Source: Leucobacter komagatae
Lineage (GTDB): Bacteria > Actinomycetota > Actinomycetes > Actinomycetales > Microbacteriaceae
Assembly: GCF_000834055.1 (NCBI RefSeq)
Contig: NZ_JXSQ01000003.1
Location: 1 to 64,000, forward strand
Direction: 5' to 3'
DNA: 64,000 nt
In this document: one piece after another, positions 41,656-50,785 of the stretch
Position numbering within the stretch: position 1 is the first letter of the stretch
Layout: each line of letters opens with the position of its first letter
The notes under the pieces: generated by a model
The model's input: the letters and a program-made list of their open reading frames with translations, nothing else
Told to the model about the DNA's origin: nothing
The model's database searches: none
Made by a program: the position numbers and the translations under genes

Positions 41656-43187
41656 GCGAGCATGAAGCGCACAACGCCCCCGCGGCGGAGCCGATCCTGC
41701 GTGCCGCTGGTGTGAGCAAAAGCTTCTTTGGGGTCACCGTGCTCGACAGCGTCGGTATCGAGCTCATGCCGGGGAGTGTGCACGGGCTTGTCGGCGAGAA
41801 CGGTGCGGGCAAATCGACCTTCATGAAGATACTCGCCGGTGTGCACGAGCGCGATCGCGGTGAGATCATCTTCGCGGGTGAGCCCGTCACCTTCTCGCAC
41901 CCCGTGCAGGCGATGCACGCCGGGCTCGCGACCGTGTTCCAGGAGTTCAACCTGCTCCCGGCGAGGAGCGTTGCACAGAACGTGTACCTCGGCCGTGAGC
42001 CGCGCAGAGCGGGGCTCGTCAACCAGCGCAAGATGGTGAGCGACACCAGGCAGCTACTGCTCGAACTTGGCATCACCTTCATCGACCCAACGGCATCAGT
42101 GAGCTCCCTCACCGTCGCCGAACAGCAGATCGTCGAGATCGCGAAGGCGTTGAGCTACGACGCGAAGGTCATCTCTATGGACGAGCCGACGGCCGCGCTC
42201 GCTGACCACGAGGTCGAGCTGCTGTACGGAATCATTCGGAGGCTGCAGGCGAGAGGCGTCGCCATCCTCTACGTCAGCCACCGCCTCAAAGAAATCTTCG
42301 ACCTTTGCGACACAATCACCGTGCTCAAAGACGGCGAGTGCGTGAGCAGCGGCCCAGCCGCAGAGCTCGACACGGCAGAGCTCGTGCGCAAAATGGTCGG
42401 ACGCTCCATCGAGTCGTTCTTCCCCGACCCCATCGCAGGCACCACAACCGGTGAGGTCAGGCTCGCTGTCTCCCGCGGGGGAAATTCGTTCGTCGATGCA
42501 GTCGATCTCGAGCTCCGCGCCGGCGAGATCGTCGGGATCTCAGGCCTGCAGGGGAGCGGTCGAACCGAACTCGTCGAAGCGATCTTCGGTGTTGCGCCGT
42601 TTGAGCGCGGCACGGTCGAGCTCGACGGCGAGGCCGTGGTGCTGCGATCCCCTCGCGCTGCGGTGCAGGCCGGGATCGCCCTCATCACCGAGGACCGCAA
42701 GGCGCAGGGGTTGACGCTCGGGCAGTCGGTGCTCGACAACGCGCTGCTCGTCGTCCGCGGTGTGTTCCCCCGCCGCACTCCAGCAGTACGGGAGACCATC
42801 CCCGGGGTGCTCAGCGCGCTCGAAGTGAACTACCAGGGCGCGGACCAAGAGGTGCAGTTCCTCTCGGGAGGTAACCAGCAGAAAGTCGTACTCGCCAAGT
42901 GGCTCGCGACGAACCCCCGAGTCGTGCTCCTCGACGAGCCAACGCGCGGCATCGACGTCGGGGCAAAGATCGCTGTCTATCAACTCATGCGCCAGCTCGC
43001 ACACGCGGGCGTCGCGATCCTCATGATCTCGTCCGAACTGCCAGAAATCATCGGGATGTCGGACCGGATTCTCGTGATGCACGATGGCCGAATCGTCGCG
43101 AAGTTGCCCGCGGGAGCGAGCGAGGAACGGGTCTTGTCGGCCGCAACCGGCACGGTCTCAACGATCATGGAAGGGACACAGGCATGA
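41652..43187 (+). CDS. CUT2 sugar ABC transporter ATPase (RbsA-like, two NBDs)
   Basis: This 511-residue protein has two fused ATPase domains. The first has GENGAGKST, LTVAEQQIVEIAKAL and a MDEPTAAL Walker B. The second has GLQGSGRTE (a degenerate Walker A, common in RbsA), LSGGNQQKVVLAKWLA and LLDEPTRGIDVG. It pairs with two different RbsC-type permeases. The start overlaps the dehydrogenase as ATGA. CUT2 systems take up pentoses, hexoses, autoinducer or cyclitols. Confidence 0.93.
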   Translation: MSEHEAHNAPAAEPILRAAGVSKSFFGVTVLDSVGIELMPGSVHGLVGENGAGKSTFMKILAGVHERDRGEIIFAGEPVTFSHPVQAMHAGLATVFQEFNLLPARSVAQNVYLGREPRRAGLVNQRKMVSDTRQLLLELGITFIDPTASVSSLTVAEQQIVEIAKALSYDAKVISMDEPTAALADHEVELLYGIIRRLQARGVAILYVSHRLKEIFDLCDTITVLKDGECVSSGPAAELDTAELVRKMVGRSIESFFPDPIAGTTTGEVRLAVSRGGNSFVDAVDLELRAGEIVGISGLQGSGRTELVEAIFGVAPFERGTVELDGEAVVLRSPRAAVQAGIALITEDRKAQGLTLGQSVLDNALLVVRGVFPRRTPAVRETIPGVLSALEVNYQGADQEVQFLSGGNQQKVVLAKWLATNPRVVLLDEPTRGIDVGAKIAVYQLMRQLAHAGVAILMISSELPEIIGMSDRILVMHDGRIVAKLPAGASEERVLSAATGTVSTIMEGTQA

Positions 43188-44260
43188 GCGCGATCATTGC
43201 ACGCGGGAGGGCCGCTGGCAGGAGACTCAGCCCCACAGCAATCGTCTACATCGCGCTCCTCGGTGTGCTCCTCGTCGGCGGGATCCTCGTCGCAACCGTC
43301 GGGCGCAACCTCCTCAGCGCGGGCAACATTCGCGACATTCTCACCGGGATGAGTGTGCTCGGATTCGTCGCGATCGGGCAATCCCTTGTCGTGCTCTGCG
43401 GCTCACTCGACCTTTCCGTGCCCTACGTCATCAGCCTCACGAGCCTGCTCGCAGCTGATCTCATGCGGGGCAGTGCGGCCAACATCGCGGTCGCGGTGCT
43501 CGTCGCACTCGCAGTCGCCGCGGTGATCGGGCTGCTCAACGGTCTCATCGTCACGAAGCTGAAGGTGCACGGCTTCATCACCACGCTCGGTATGGGCCTC
43601 ATCGTGAAGGGCTACCTCGACACGAACTACAAGGGCACGAGCGGGGATGTGCCGTGGGAATTCCAGCTCATCGGCGCAACAGGCATTGGCCCGGTCCCCG
43701 TATCGACCATCATCATGCTCGCCGTCGCGGTGCTCGCAGCGCTCATGCTCAGCCGCACCCGCATCGGCAACCACATGTTCGCTGTCGGGGGCAACGAGCA
43801 GGTCGCAAGGCTCAGCGGCATCCGCACGGCCAGTCCCGTCGTACTTGCTCACGTGCTCTGCTCGCTCACCGCGGCGTTCGCCGGCCTCCTCCTCGCAAGT
43901 CGGCTCGGTGTCGGCAGCCCGACCGTCGGGCCGCAGGGCGGCTACGACCTGCTTTCCATCGCGGCCGTCGTGCTCGGCGGGACGCTGCTCACTGGCGGGA
44001 GAGGATCCATCTGGGGCACCATCGGCGGCGTCGCAATCTTCGCCGTGCTCGACAATGTCATGAGCGTGCTGCAGGTCAACCCGTTCGCGAAGGACATCGT
44101 GCGGGGGATCGTGATTGTTGCAGCGGTTGTTGTCTATACGAGCCGTCAGGTGGAGCGCAGGCGCGCCCGATTCGGGCACGCTGCCGACGCTCCGCCACCA
44201 ACCACTGGCAGCGCTCCGCCACCAGCCTTCGTAGACGCAGCGAAGGGAGAACGCGCATGA
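43184..44260 (+). CDS. CUT2 ABC transporter permease (RbsC-like), first
   Basis: This protein of about 358 residues starts at ATG 43184 (overlapping the ATPase gene as ATGA). It has eight to ten hydrophobic segments and the RbsC-like block GQSLVVLCGSLDLSVPYVIS, with GLLNGLIVTKLKVHGFITTL. It ends in an Arg/Pro-rich tail. It and the next gene are separate permeases and probably form a heterodimer. Confidence 0.92.
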   Translation: MSAIIARGRAAGRRLSPTAIVYIALLGVLLVGGILVATVGRNLLSAGNIRDILTGMSVLGFVAIGQSLVVLCGSLDLSVPYVISLTSLLAADLMRGSAANIAVAVLVALAVAAVIGLLNGLIVTKLKVHGFITTLGMGLIVKGYLDTNYKGTSGDVPWEFQLIGATGIGPVPVSTIIMLAVAVLAALMLSRTRIGNHMFAVGGNEQVARLSGIRTASPVVLAHVLCSLTAAFAGLLLASRLGVGSPTVGPQGGYDLLSIAAVVLGGTLLTGGRGSIWGTIGGVAIFAVLDNVMSVLQVNPFAKDIVRGIVIVAAVVVYTSRQVERRRARFGHAADAPPPTTGSAPPPAFVDAAKGERA

Positions 44261-45375
44261 ACGCCCTGAAAACACTGGTGAGCCCGCGCGGGGCAGTCTT
44301 CCTGCTGCTGCTCGTCTTCCTCATCGCGATCACCGCACTCAACCCGAGCTTCGCTGAGCCCGGCCAACTGATGCGATTCATCCAGCGCGTTGCCCCGGTC
44401 GCTATCGTCGCGATCGGCCAGTACTTCGTGATCGTCGGAGGCGAGTTCGACCTGTCGATGGGATCCGTCGTGACCGCGCAGGTCGTGATCGCGGGAAACC
44501 TCGTAGGCCAAGACGAGAGTCGCACCGTCCCCGTGCTGCTGCTCATGTTCGTTATCGGTGCAGCCGTCGGGCTCATCAACGGCCTCATCGTGTCGCTCCT
44601 CAAAGTGCCCTCGTTTATTGTCACGCTTGGGATGATGCTCGCGCTCCTCGGCGGCATCCTGCTCTGGACTGGCGGGGCGGCGACGGGCAACCCAGCCGAC
44701 GGGTTCCGCGCGATCGGGCGTGGCGGGATCAGAGACGTGCCCGTGCTCGACTTCATCCCGTGGGCAGTGCTCATCCTTATCGCGGTGCTCGCCGTCGCGA
44801 TCTGGTTCACGAAGCGGCCATTCGGGCGCACAATCATCGCGCTCGGAGATAACCCGACCGCCGCAAGCTACGCCGGAGTCAGAAGCTGGTGGGTGAAAAC
44901 CAGCACCTTCGTGATCTCCTCGCTCTCCGCAACACTCGCTGGCGTGCTCCTTGTTGGGTTCGCAGGCGTCCACCCATCCGTGGGTCGCGGCTACGAGTTC
45001 ATGGCGATCACGGCTGTGGTGCTCGGCGGTGTTGTCCTCGGAGGTGGGCGCGGCTGGATCGTCGCGGCCGTCGCCGGTGCGTTCGCGCTGGAATCCTTGT
45101 TCATGCTCTTGAACTTTGCGGGCGTCCCATCGACGATGCGTGACGCCGTACAGGGCGTCATCATCATCGCCGCCGTTGCATACTCTGCGACAAGCTTCCG
45201 CGCGAAGCGGCGGTCGCGCCCCACAGAAACTTCCCTCGCAGAGGAGAAGGAGGCGGTGCCACCAGGCAGCGCGCCTCAACCTGCTAAACACCACACCCAC
45301 GCTCTTCGCGACGACACAGCTCCGTCGGTGCGGATCGTTGAGGGTACCAACCCACACAACCAAGGAGGCTTGTGA
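44257..45375 (+). CDS. CUT2 ABC transporter permease (RbsC-like), second
   Basis: This protein of about 372 residues starts at ATG 44257 with a 4-nt overlap with the first permease. It has GQYFVIVGGEFDLSMGSVVT, GLINGLIVSLLKVPSFIVTL and RPFGRTIIALGDNPTAASYA, all typical of RbsC. The C-terminal 50 residues are an unusual hydrophilic tail. AAGGAGG at the end of the gene is the SD of the binding-protein gene that follows. Confidence 0.92.
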   Translation: MNALKTLVSPRGAVFLLLLVFLIAITALNPSFAEPGQLMRFIQRVAPVAIVAIGQYFVIVGGEFDLSMGSVVTAQVVIAGNLVGQDESRTVPVLLLMFVIGAAVGLINGLIVSLLKVPSFIVTLGMMLALLGGILLWTGGAATGNPADGFRAIGRGGIRDVPVLDFIPWAVLILIAVLAVAIWFTKRPFGRTIIALGDNPTAASYAGVRSWWVKTSTFVISSLSATLAGVLLVGFAGVHPSVGRGYEFMAITAVVLGGVVLGGGRGWIVAAVAGAFALESLFMLLNFAGVPSTMRDAVQGVIIIAAVAYSATSFRAKRRSRPTETSLAEEKEAVPPGSAPQPAKHHTHALRDDTAPSVRIVEGTNPHNQGGL

Positions 45376-46574
45376 TGCGACGAATGCACGTAGCGTTCGC
45401 CATGGTCGGAGTAGTTTCACTCTTCGGCCTTGCCGGCTGCACGACCGACCCAGGGGTCAGCGCCCCAGGCGAAACTGAGACGACCGAGGCAGAAGGGGAG
45501 TGGTTCGATCAGGCACTGTTTGACAAGCAGTACGACGAACGCGGCGTCACCCCGGGTGGGCCAGCGGACGAACCGTATCTGCAACACATCAACGCCGAGA
45601 TGGTCGACACCTCGGAATTCGCTTCTGACGGGGCAAAGAAGGGCTGCTTCGCGAACGCCTCCCTGTCGAATCCGTGGCGCCAGACTGGCTGGATCACCAT
45701 GAACGAGCAGCTCAAGGAGTTGCAGGCTTCCGGTGCGATCAGCGAACTGGAGACACGTGACGCGCAGGACAGCGACGACACACAGATCGCCGACATCGAC
45801 TACTTCATCGCGGAGGGCAACTGCGACTTCTTCGTGATCTCCCCGAACAGCACGGCGGCAATGACGCCTGCCGTGCAGCGTGCGTGCGACACCGGCAAAC
45901 CCGTCGTGCTCTTCGACCGCGGAGTGCAGACCGACTGCCCGGTGACCTTCATCCACCCGATCGGCGGCTTCGCGTGGGGAATTGACACCTCAGAGTTCCT
46001 CGTCGACAACCTCAACAAGGGCGACAAGGTCGTCGCCCTGAGGATCGCTCCGGGCGTTGACGTGCTCGAGCACCGGTGGGCAGCAGCAGAGAAGATCTTC
46101 GGCGACGCCGGCATCACCGCAGTCGACTACTTCAGCGGCGGCGACCCGACGGAGATTAAGAAGATCATCTCGGACGAACTGGCGAAGGGCGACGTGCACG
46201 GCGTCTGGATGGACGCGGGTGACGGCGCGGTTGCCGCCATCGAAGCGTTTGAGGATGCCGGACTCGACTACCCAGTGATGACGGGTGAGGACGAGATGAG
46301 TTTCCTCCGGAAATGGAAGTCGACCGGGCTCACCGGGCTGGCGCCCGTCTACTCGAACTTCCAGTGGCGAACCCCGCTCATCGCAGCGTCGATGATCTTC
46401 GCCGGCGAAGAGGTGCCGAAGGAGTGGGTGCTGCCACAGAACCCCATCCCCGCCGATGAGCTCGACGGGTACCTCGCCGATAACGAGGGCATGCCAGACG
46501 GGCACTACGCGAAGTTTGGTGGGGAGAATCTCCCAGGCTTCCCGAAGATCTGGCAGGAGCGCCGCATCCCCTAA
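45375..46574 (+). CDS. CUT2 sugar-binding lipoprotein
   Basis: This 399-residue protein has a lipobox (LAGC) near residue 20. A mature domain resembles periplasmic-binding-protein-like-I (ribose type) receptors: DIDYFIAEGNCDFFVISPNS, VQRACDTGKPVVLFDRGV, GDGAVAAIEAFEDAGLDYPV. It is longer than RbsB (about 290), with an N-terminal insert of about 60 residues. ATG 45375 has AAGGAGG six bases upstream and overlaps the permease stop. It delivers the sugar or polyol to the two permeases. Confidence 0.92.
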   Translation: MRRMHVAFAMVGVVSLFGLAGCTTDPGVSAPGETETTEAEGEWFDQALFDKQYDERGVTPGGPADEPYLQHINAEMVDTSEFASDGAKKGCFANASLSNPWRQTGWITMNEQLKELQASGAISELETRDAQDSDDTQIADIDYFIAEGNCDFFVISPNSTAAMTPAVQRACDTGKPVVLFDRGVQTDCPVTFIHPIGGFAWGIDTSEFLVDNLNKGDKVVALRIAPGVDVLEHRWAAAEKIFGDAGITAVDYFSGGDPTEIKKIISDELAKGDVHGVWMDAGDGAVAAIEAFEDAGLDYPVMTGEDEMSFLRKWKSTGLTGLAPVYSNFQWRTPLIAASMIFAGEEVPKEWVLPQNPIPADELDGYLADNEGMPDGHYAKFGGENLPGFPKIWQERRIP

Positions 46575-46603
46575 CCGGGAGGCACGACCGCTCGCTTCGC
46601 GCG

Positions 46604-46658
46604 ACGCTGGCTCGGGAGTCGACGGGGATATCCTTGTCGGATCTCGAGCCAGCAGCGT
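46604..46658 (+). terminator. Stem-loop between binding protein and TIM-barrel genes
   Basis: GCTGGCTCG (46606-46614) and CGAGCCAGC (46645-46653) pair perfectly, with further partial pairing outside (ACGC/GCGT) and inside (GTCGAC/GTCGG). It lies 30 nt after the binding-protein gene within a 141-nt gap. It may stabilise the upstream message or attenuate the downstream TIM-barrel genes. Confidence 0.5.
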
Positions 46659-46715
46659 ACGTGCCAGCTCGAACGAACTGATCACCGACACGATCACTGA
46701 CTGCAAGGAGGCAGC

Positions 46716-47585
46716 ATGCGACGCGCACTCGGGGTGAACACGTGGGTGTGGGCGAGCCCGCTGAGCGACGCGACACTCGAAACGCTTGCCGGGAAGATTG
46801 CTCGCCTCGGATTCACCGCGATCGAACTGCCGGTCGAGCAGCCGGGGGATTGGTCGCCGGAACGCGCACGGGGCATTGTCGCCGAACACGGGCTCGCGCC
46901 GGTAGTGGTCGGCGCGATGGGGGCTGGCCGGAATTTGGTCGCAGCGCCGCGCGACCAGATCGCAGCCACCCAGGCCTACCTGATGCACTGCGTCGACGTC
47001 GCCCACGCGCTCGGGTCGAGTAGCGTCGCGGGCCCCTTCTACACCGAGACCGGCCGCACCTGGCGGATATCCGACTCCGCCAGGCAGGGGCTGTACGACG
47101 AGCTTCGCGATGGGCTCGCTCCTGTCGTGGCCCACGCCGAAGCCGCGGGTGTGCGGCTCGCGGTGGAGCCTCTGAACCGCTACGAGACGAGCCTCATCAA
47201 CACCGTCGACCAAGGACTCGGTGCGCTCGGGCCGCTGCTTGGCGGCGGCCTTGGGCTCGCGCTCGACAGCTATCACATGAACATCGAGGAGCGCGGGATC
47301 GCACCTGCGATCCGCTCCGCTGGCACACACATCGCTCACGTGCAGGTCTGCGGCAACGATCGTGGTGCCGTCGGTGGCGACAACACGGACTGGCCGGCCT
47401 TCCTCGACGCGCTCGACGACGCGGGCTACGCCGGCCCGCTCGTGCTTGAGAGCTTCACCGGTGACAACGACACGATCGCCGTAGCCGCGTCCGTCTGGCG
47501 GCCGCTCGCCAGCAGCCAGGACGCGCTCGCCGAGGACACCCTCGGATTCCTTACAGCCATGCAGACCGAAAGGTACCCGCGATGA
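46716..47585 (+). CDS. Sugar phosphate isomerase/epimerase (TIM barrel)
   Basis: This 289-residue protein of the D-tagatose 3-epimerase-like family has [35 protein letters not shown] and [10 protein letters not shown] as successive metal or active-site segments, and [10 protein letters not shown] for the third ligand region. It is closely similar in motif layout to the protein at 1-605. AAGGAGG precedes the ATG. It overlaps the next TIM barrel by 4 nt. Members act on free keto-sugars, 3-keto-glycosides or cyclitols. Confidence 0.88.
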   Translation: MRRALGVNTWVWASPLSDATLETLAGKIARLGFTAIELPVEQPGDWSPERARGIVAEHGLAPVVVGAMGAGRNLVAAPRDQIAATQAYLMHCVDVAHALGSSSVAGPFYTETGRTWRISDSARQGLYDELRDGLAPVVAHAEAAGVRLAVEPLNRYETSLINTVDQGLGALGPLLGGGLGLALDSYHMNIEERGIAPAIRSAGTHIAHVQVCGNDRGAVGGDNTDWPAFLDALDDAGYAGPLVLESFTGDNDTIAVAASVWRPLASSQDALAEDTLGFLTAMQTERYPR

Positions 47586-48598
47586 CCAGCCCCACAACAC
47601 CCCAGGTCACCCTGTTCACCGGCCAGTGGGCCGATCTTCCCCTCGAGGAGGTTGCGAAGCTCGCGAGCGGCTGGGGGTACGACGGGCTCGAACTCGCGGC
47701 CTCCGGTGATCACCTCGACCTCAAGCGCGCAGACGAGGACGACGCCTACCTCCGGTCGCGGCTCGAGATCCTCGAGCGGTACGGCCTCAATCTCCACGCG
47801 ATCTCGAACCACCTCACCGGGCAGGCAGTGTGCGATGACCCCATCGATTTTCGGCACGAGGCAATTGTCCGACCATACACCTGGGGAGACGGCGACGGTG
47901 AGGGGGTACGTCAACGCGCGGCTGAGGACATGAAGCGGGCCGCGCGCGTGGCAAGAAAACTCGGTGTAGACACCGTCGTCGGCTTCACCGGATCAAAGAT
48001 CTGGCAGTATGTTGCGATGTTCCCGCCGGTATCCGAAACGGTTATTGAGCAGGGATTCGACGACTTCGCGGCGCGCTGGAATCCGATCCTTGATGTGTTC
48101 GACGGCGAGGGGGTGCGATTCGCGCACGAGGTCCACCCTGGGGAGATCGCCTACGACTACTGGTCGAGCGTGCGCGCGCTCGAAGCGATCGGCCATCGGC
48201 GCGCGTTCGGGTTTAACTGGGATCCGAGTCACATGATGTGGCAGAACATCGACCCGGTCGGTTTCATCTGGGACTTTCAAGACCGGATCTACCATGTCGA
48301 CTGCAAGGACACGCGACTGCGGCCGCACAATGGGAGATCCGGGGTGCTCGGATCGCACATGCCGTGGGGGGATCCGCGGCGCGGCTGGGACTTCGTTTCG
48401 ACGGGCCGAGGGGATGTGCCATGGGAAGACGCGCTGCGTGCGCTGCGCGCCATCGGCTACACCGGGCCGATTTCGATCGAGTGGGAAGACGCAGGGATGG
48501 ATCGGCTGCACGGCGCACCAGAAGCGCTCGCGTACATCCGGTCACTGCTCTGGACGCGTCCCGAAGCGAGCTTCGATAGCGCGTTTTCGAACCAGTGA
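47582..48598 (+). CDS. Sugar isomerase/epimerase or 3-keto-sugar lyase (AP-endonuclease-2 fold)
   Basis: This 338-residue TIM-barrel protein starts with [20 protein letters not shown]. The metal-site residues are in [33 protein letters not shown] and SIEWED. It has two insertions compared with the 289-residue neighbour ([16 protein letters not shown] and the GDPRRGWDF region). This longer subfamily commonly sits beside Gfo/Idh dehydrogenases and includes enzymes that eliminate or hydrate 3-keto glycosides. It overlaps the previous gene by 4 nt. The exact reaction is inference. Confidence 0.85.
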   Translation: MTSPTTPQVTLFTGQWADLPLEEVAKLASGWGYDGLELAASGDHLDLKRADEDDAYLRSRLEILERYGLNLHAISNHLTGQAVCDDPIDFRHEAIVRPYTWGDGDGEGVRQRAAEDMKRAARVARKLGVDTVVGFTGSKIWQYVAMFPPVSETVIEQGFDDFAARWNPILDVFDGEGVRFAHEVHPGEIAYDYWSSVRALEAIGHRRAFGFNWDPSHMMWQNIDPVGFIWDFQDRIYHVDCKDTRLRPHNGRSGVLGSHMPWGDPRRGWDFVSTGRGDVPWEDALRALRAIGYTGPISIEWEDAGMDRLHGAPEALAYIRSLLWTRPEASFDSAFSNQ

Positions 48599-48630
48599 CC
48601 GGATGTAGCCGCCACGGCGGTGAGCTCGAG

Positions 48631-49800
48631 CTACAGCCGCTCGAGGATCGTCGCGTTCGCCATGCCCCCGCCCTCGCACATGGTCTGGAGGCCATACCTG
48701 GCCCCCGTGTCCTTGAGGGTGTGCACGAGTGTGGTCATGAGCCGCGCGCCGCTCGCGCCGAGCGGGTGCCCGAGAGCGATCGCGCCGCCGCGCTTGTTTA
48801 CCTTGGTGAGGTCGGCCCCGGTTTCCTTCGCCCACGCCAGGACGACGGGGGCGAAGGCCTCACTCACCTCGAACAGGTCGATGTCGTCAATGCTCAGCCC
48901 GGCACGCTTCAGTACCTGTGCTGTTGCCGGGATAACGGCGGTGAGCATGTACAACGGGTCAGCCCCTGCAACGGCAAAGCTGTGCACTCTGGCGAGCGGG
49001 GTGAGGCCAAGCTTTTCGGCCATCTCGCTCGTGGTCACCATGACCGCTGCACTGCCGTCGCTGATCTGGCTCGCTGAGGCTGCAGTGACGTTCCAATCAA
49101 TCTGGGGGAAGCGTTCTGCCATCTCCTCGTTGTAGAACGCCGGCTGCAGCGTTGCGAGTTTCTCGAGTGTGCCGCCCGGCCTGATCCCCTCGTCGTGGGT
49201 GAGCCCGGCGACGGGTGCGATCTCGGCGTCGAAGGCACCTGCCTTCGTCGCCGCATCAGCTTTCTCGTGCGAAGTGATCGCGAATGAGTCCATCTCCTCG
49301 CGCGTGATGCCCCAGCGTGAGGCGATGAGCTCAGCCGAGTATCCCTGGTCTACGAGCCCATCTGGGTAGCGTTCAGCGAGCGCCACCCCGTTGATATCGT
49401 TCGCGCCGGCGACGGAGGACCCAATGGGTATGCGGCTCATCGATTCAACGCCAGCAGCGATGGCGATGTCGTACGCGCCAGAGATCACTCCCTGAGCGGC
49501 GAAGTGGACGGCCTGCTGGCTGCTGCCGCACTGGCGGTCGATGGAGATCGCCGGAACCGTGTCAGGGAAACCGGCGGCGAGCGCCGCCCTGCGGGTGATG
49601 TTGCCGCCCTGTTCGCCGACCTGGCTGACGACGCCGCCGATGACGTCGTCGACGAGTGCTGGGTCGATGCCGGTGCGCTCGATGAGGGCGCTGAGTGAGT
49701 GGGCGAGGAGGTCGACGGGGTGTACCTCCGCGAGCGCGCCCGTCGGGCGGCCCTTGCCAACTGGGGTACGTACTGCCTCGACGATGACTGCGTCTCTCAT
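48631..49800 (-). CDS. Acetyl-CoA C-acyltransferase (thiolase)
   Basis: This 389-residue thiolase has the nucleophilic Cys in DRQCGSSQQAVHFAAQ near residue 89, GHPLGASGARLM with the acid/base His, and CEGGGMANATILERL near the C-terminus with the second Cys. It probably cleaves 3-ketoacyl-CoA in beta-oxidation or makes acetoacetyl-CoA. It is followed by convergent carbohydrate genes. The thioesterase upstream, 34 nt away on the same strand, suggests a small acyl-CoA operon. Confidence 0.93.
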   Translation of the reverse strand: MRDAVIVEAVRTPVGKGRPTGALAEVHPVDLLAHSLSALIERTGIDPALVDDVIGGVVSQVGEQGGNITRRAALAAGFPDTVPAISIDRQCGSSQQAVHFAAQGVISGAYDIAIAAGVESMSRIPIGSSVAGANDINGVALAERYPDGLVDQGYSAELIASRWGITREEMDSFAITSHEKADAATKAGAFDAEIAPVAGLTHDEGIRPGGTLEKLATLQPAFYNEEMAERFPQIDWNVTAASASQISDGSAAVMVTTSEMAEKLGLTPLARVHSFAVAGADPLYMLTAVIPATAQVLKRAGLSIDDIDLFEVSEAFAPVVLAWAKETGADLTKVNKRGGAIALGHPLGASGARLMTTLVHTLKDTGARYGLQTMCEGGGMANATILERL

Positions 49801-49834
49801 GTGCTGTCCTTTCAGCTAACTATCTGGTGTGAGC

Positions 49835-50728
49835 CTACGACGCCTGTGCCTGGCGCACTAGTCTGAGCTGCCTGGCTTCGGCGAGATGGGTGCCGTCTTC
49901 GCCGAAGACGTTGATGGTCTCGGTGTTCCACCCGCTGGGAGTGGTGGTTGTGGTGTGTGCGTCGACGAGCACCCACGGCGTTGTTGCGTGTGCTCCGCTG
50001 AAGTGGACGGAGAGTTCGACGGTGGGGATGGCGGTTGGTGCGGAGAGTATTGCCGCGTATGAGGGTGCGAGTGCGTCGACGAGGAAGAGGAGCCGGTGGT
50101 CGTCTGGCGGGAGGTCGTCGTCGGTGAGGCGGATCCAGGAGGTGAGCCGTGGCTCGGTGCCACCTGCGAAGGGGCGGTGGGTTCCCGTCACGCGAAGCTC
50201 GGTGTGCACGCTCACTGGAACGAACGAGGGTGGCGGGCGGAACAGGGTTCCCTCACGCCAGGTGGGTACAGCTGGCGGGGTGGGGAGGATCGCTTGGGTG
50301 TCGAGCGTGCTGTCGCTGCCAAAGAGCGCCGTTGCGCTTGCGAGCGGTGTGGCCTCGGGCTGGGTGGGGTCGTCGTGGCCGCTCGCCGCGGCGACAATGC
50401 GTGCGCTGGTTGAGGTTGTTGAGCGGGTCGCGCTGTCGGTTGCCGCTTCGATGCGGAACTCCTCGCGTACGGCGCGGTGCAGCCTGCCGGTGACGCTGCG
50501 CAGGCGCTGCGGGTTCGCCTGGGGTGGATCGTCAGGCGACAGGCCAGCTGCGCGTGCGGCCGTTGCGCGCATCGCGTTCGTCATGGCGGCGAGGGCGAGG
50601 CCGCCGTGTAGCCCGCCGAAACCCCAGAGATCGTGCGGTGACGCGTGTGTGGCGTCTGGCTGGGAGCTCAGGAAGCCGCCGACCGAAGTGAGGGTGGCCG
50701 CGCCACCTTGCTGACTATGTGTGACCAT
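49835..50728 (-). CDS. Acyl-CoA thioesterase-like (TesB/hotdog) protein
   Basis: This 297-residue protein has an N-terminal block (HDLWGFGGLHGGLALAAMTNAM) and C-terminal segments (LLFLVDALAPSYAAIL; LVDAHTTTTTPSGWNTETIN; DGTHLAEARQLRLV) of the TesB-like double-hotdog acyl-CoA thioesterases. An insert of about 110 residues, Ser/Ala/Thr-rich and low complexity, lies in the middle (about residues 65-165). It starts at ATG 50728 inside the HxlR-site dyad. It should release or trap acyl groups from CoA in the thiolase operon. Confidence 0.8.
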   Translation of the reverse strand: MVTHSQQGGAATLTSVGGFLSSQPDATHASPHDLWGFGGLHGGLALAAMTNAMRATAARAAGLSPDDPPQANPQRLRSVTGRLHRAVREEFRIEAATDSATRSTTSTSARIVAAASGHDDPTQPEATPLASATALFGSDSTLDTQAILPTPPAVPTWREGTLFRPPPSFVPVSVHTELRVTGTHRPFAGGTEPRLTSWIRLTDDDLPPDDHRLLFLVDALAPSYAAILSAPTAIPTVELSVHFSGAHATTPWVLVDAHTTTTTPSGWNTETINVFGEDGTHLAEARQLRLVRQAQAS

Positions 50729-50734
50729 AGTTAG
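50714..50734. promoter_or_regulatory. Dyad and CTAACTAT motif at the thioesterase start
   Basis: ACTATG-tgtgac-CATAGT (50714-50731) is a perfect 6-bp inverted repeat. ATAGTTAG (reverse of CTAACTAT) lies at its right edge and recurs as CTAACTAT at 49816-49823, just upstream of the thiolase start. A common site for the HxlR regulator at 50786 is possible. Confidence 0.35.
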
Positions 50735-50773
50735 ATAGTACGATGCTCGCTATTGTTTGCACAAGTCAGGTGG

Positions 50774-50785
50774 TACAATTCGCGT
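50774..50785 (+). promoter_or_regulatory. -10 hexamer implying a leaderless hxlR transcript
   Basis: TACAAT (50774-50779) is followed by six bases and then ATG at 50786. Transcription would therefore start on the ATG itself, and the mRNA would be leaderless, as is common in Actinobacteria. No strong SD is present before this ATG, which agrees. Confidence 0.5.

Noticed and set aside
45990-47600. 536-residue minus-strand frame
   Set aside because: It is antisense to the binding-protein and TIM-barrel genes and shows no family motif.
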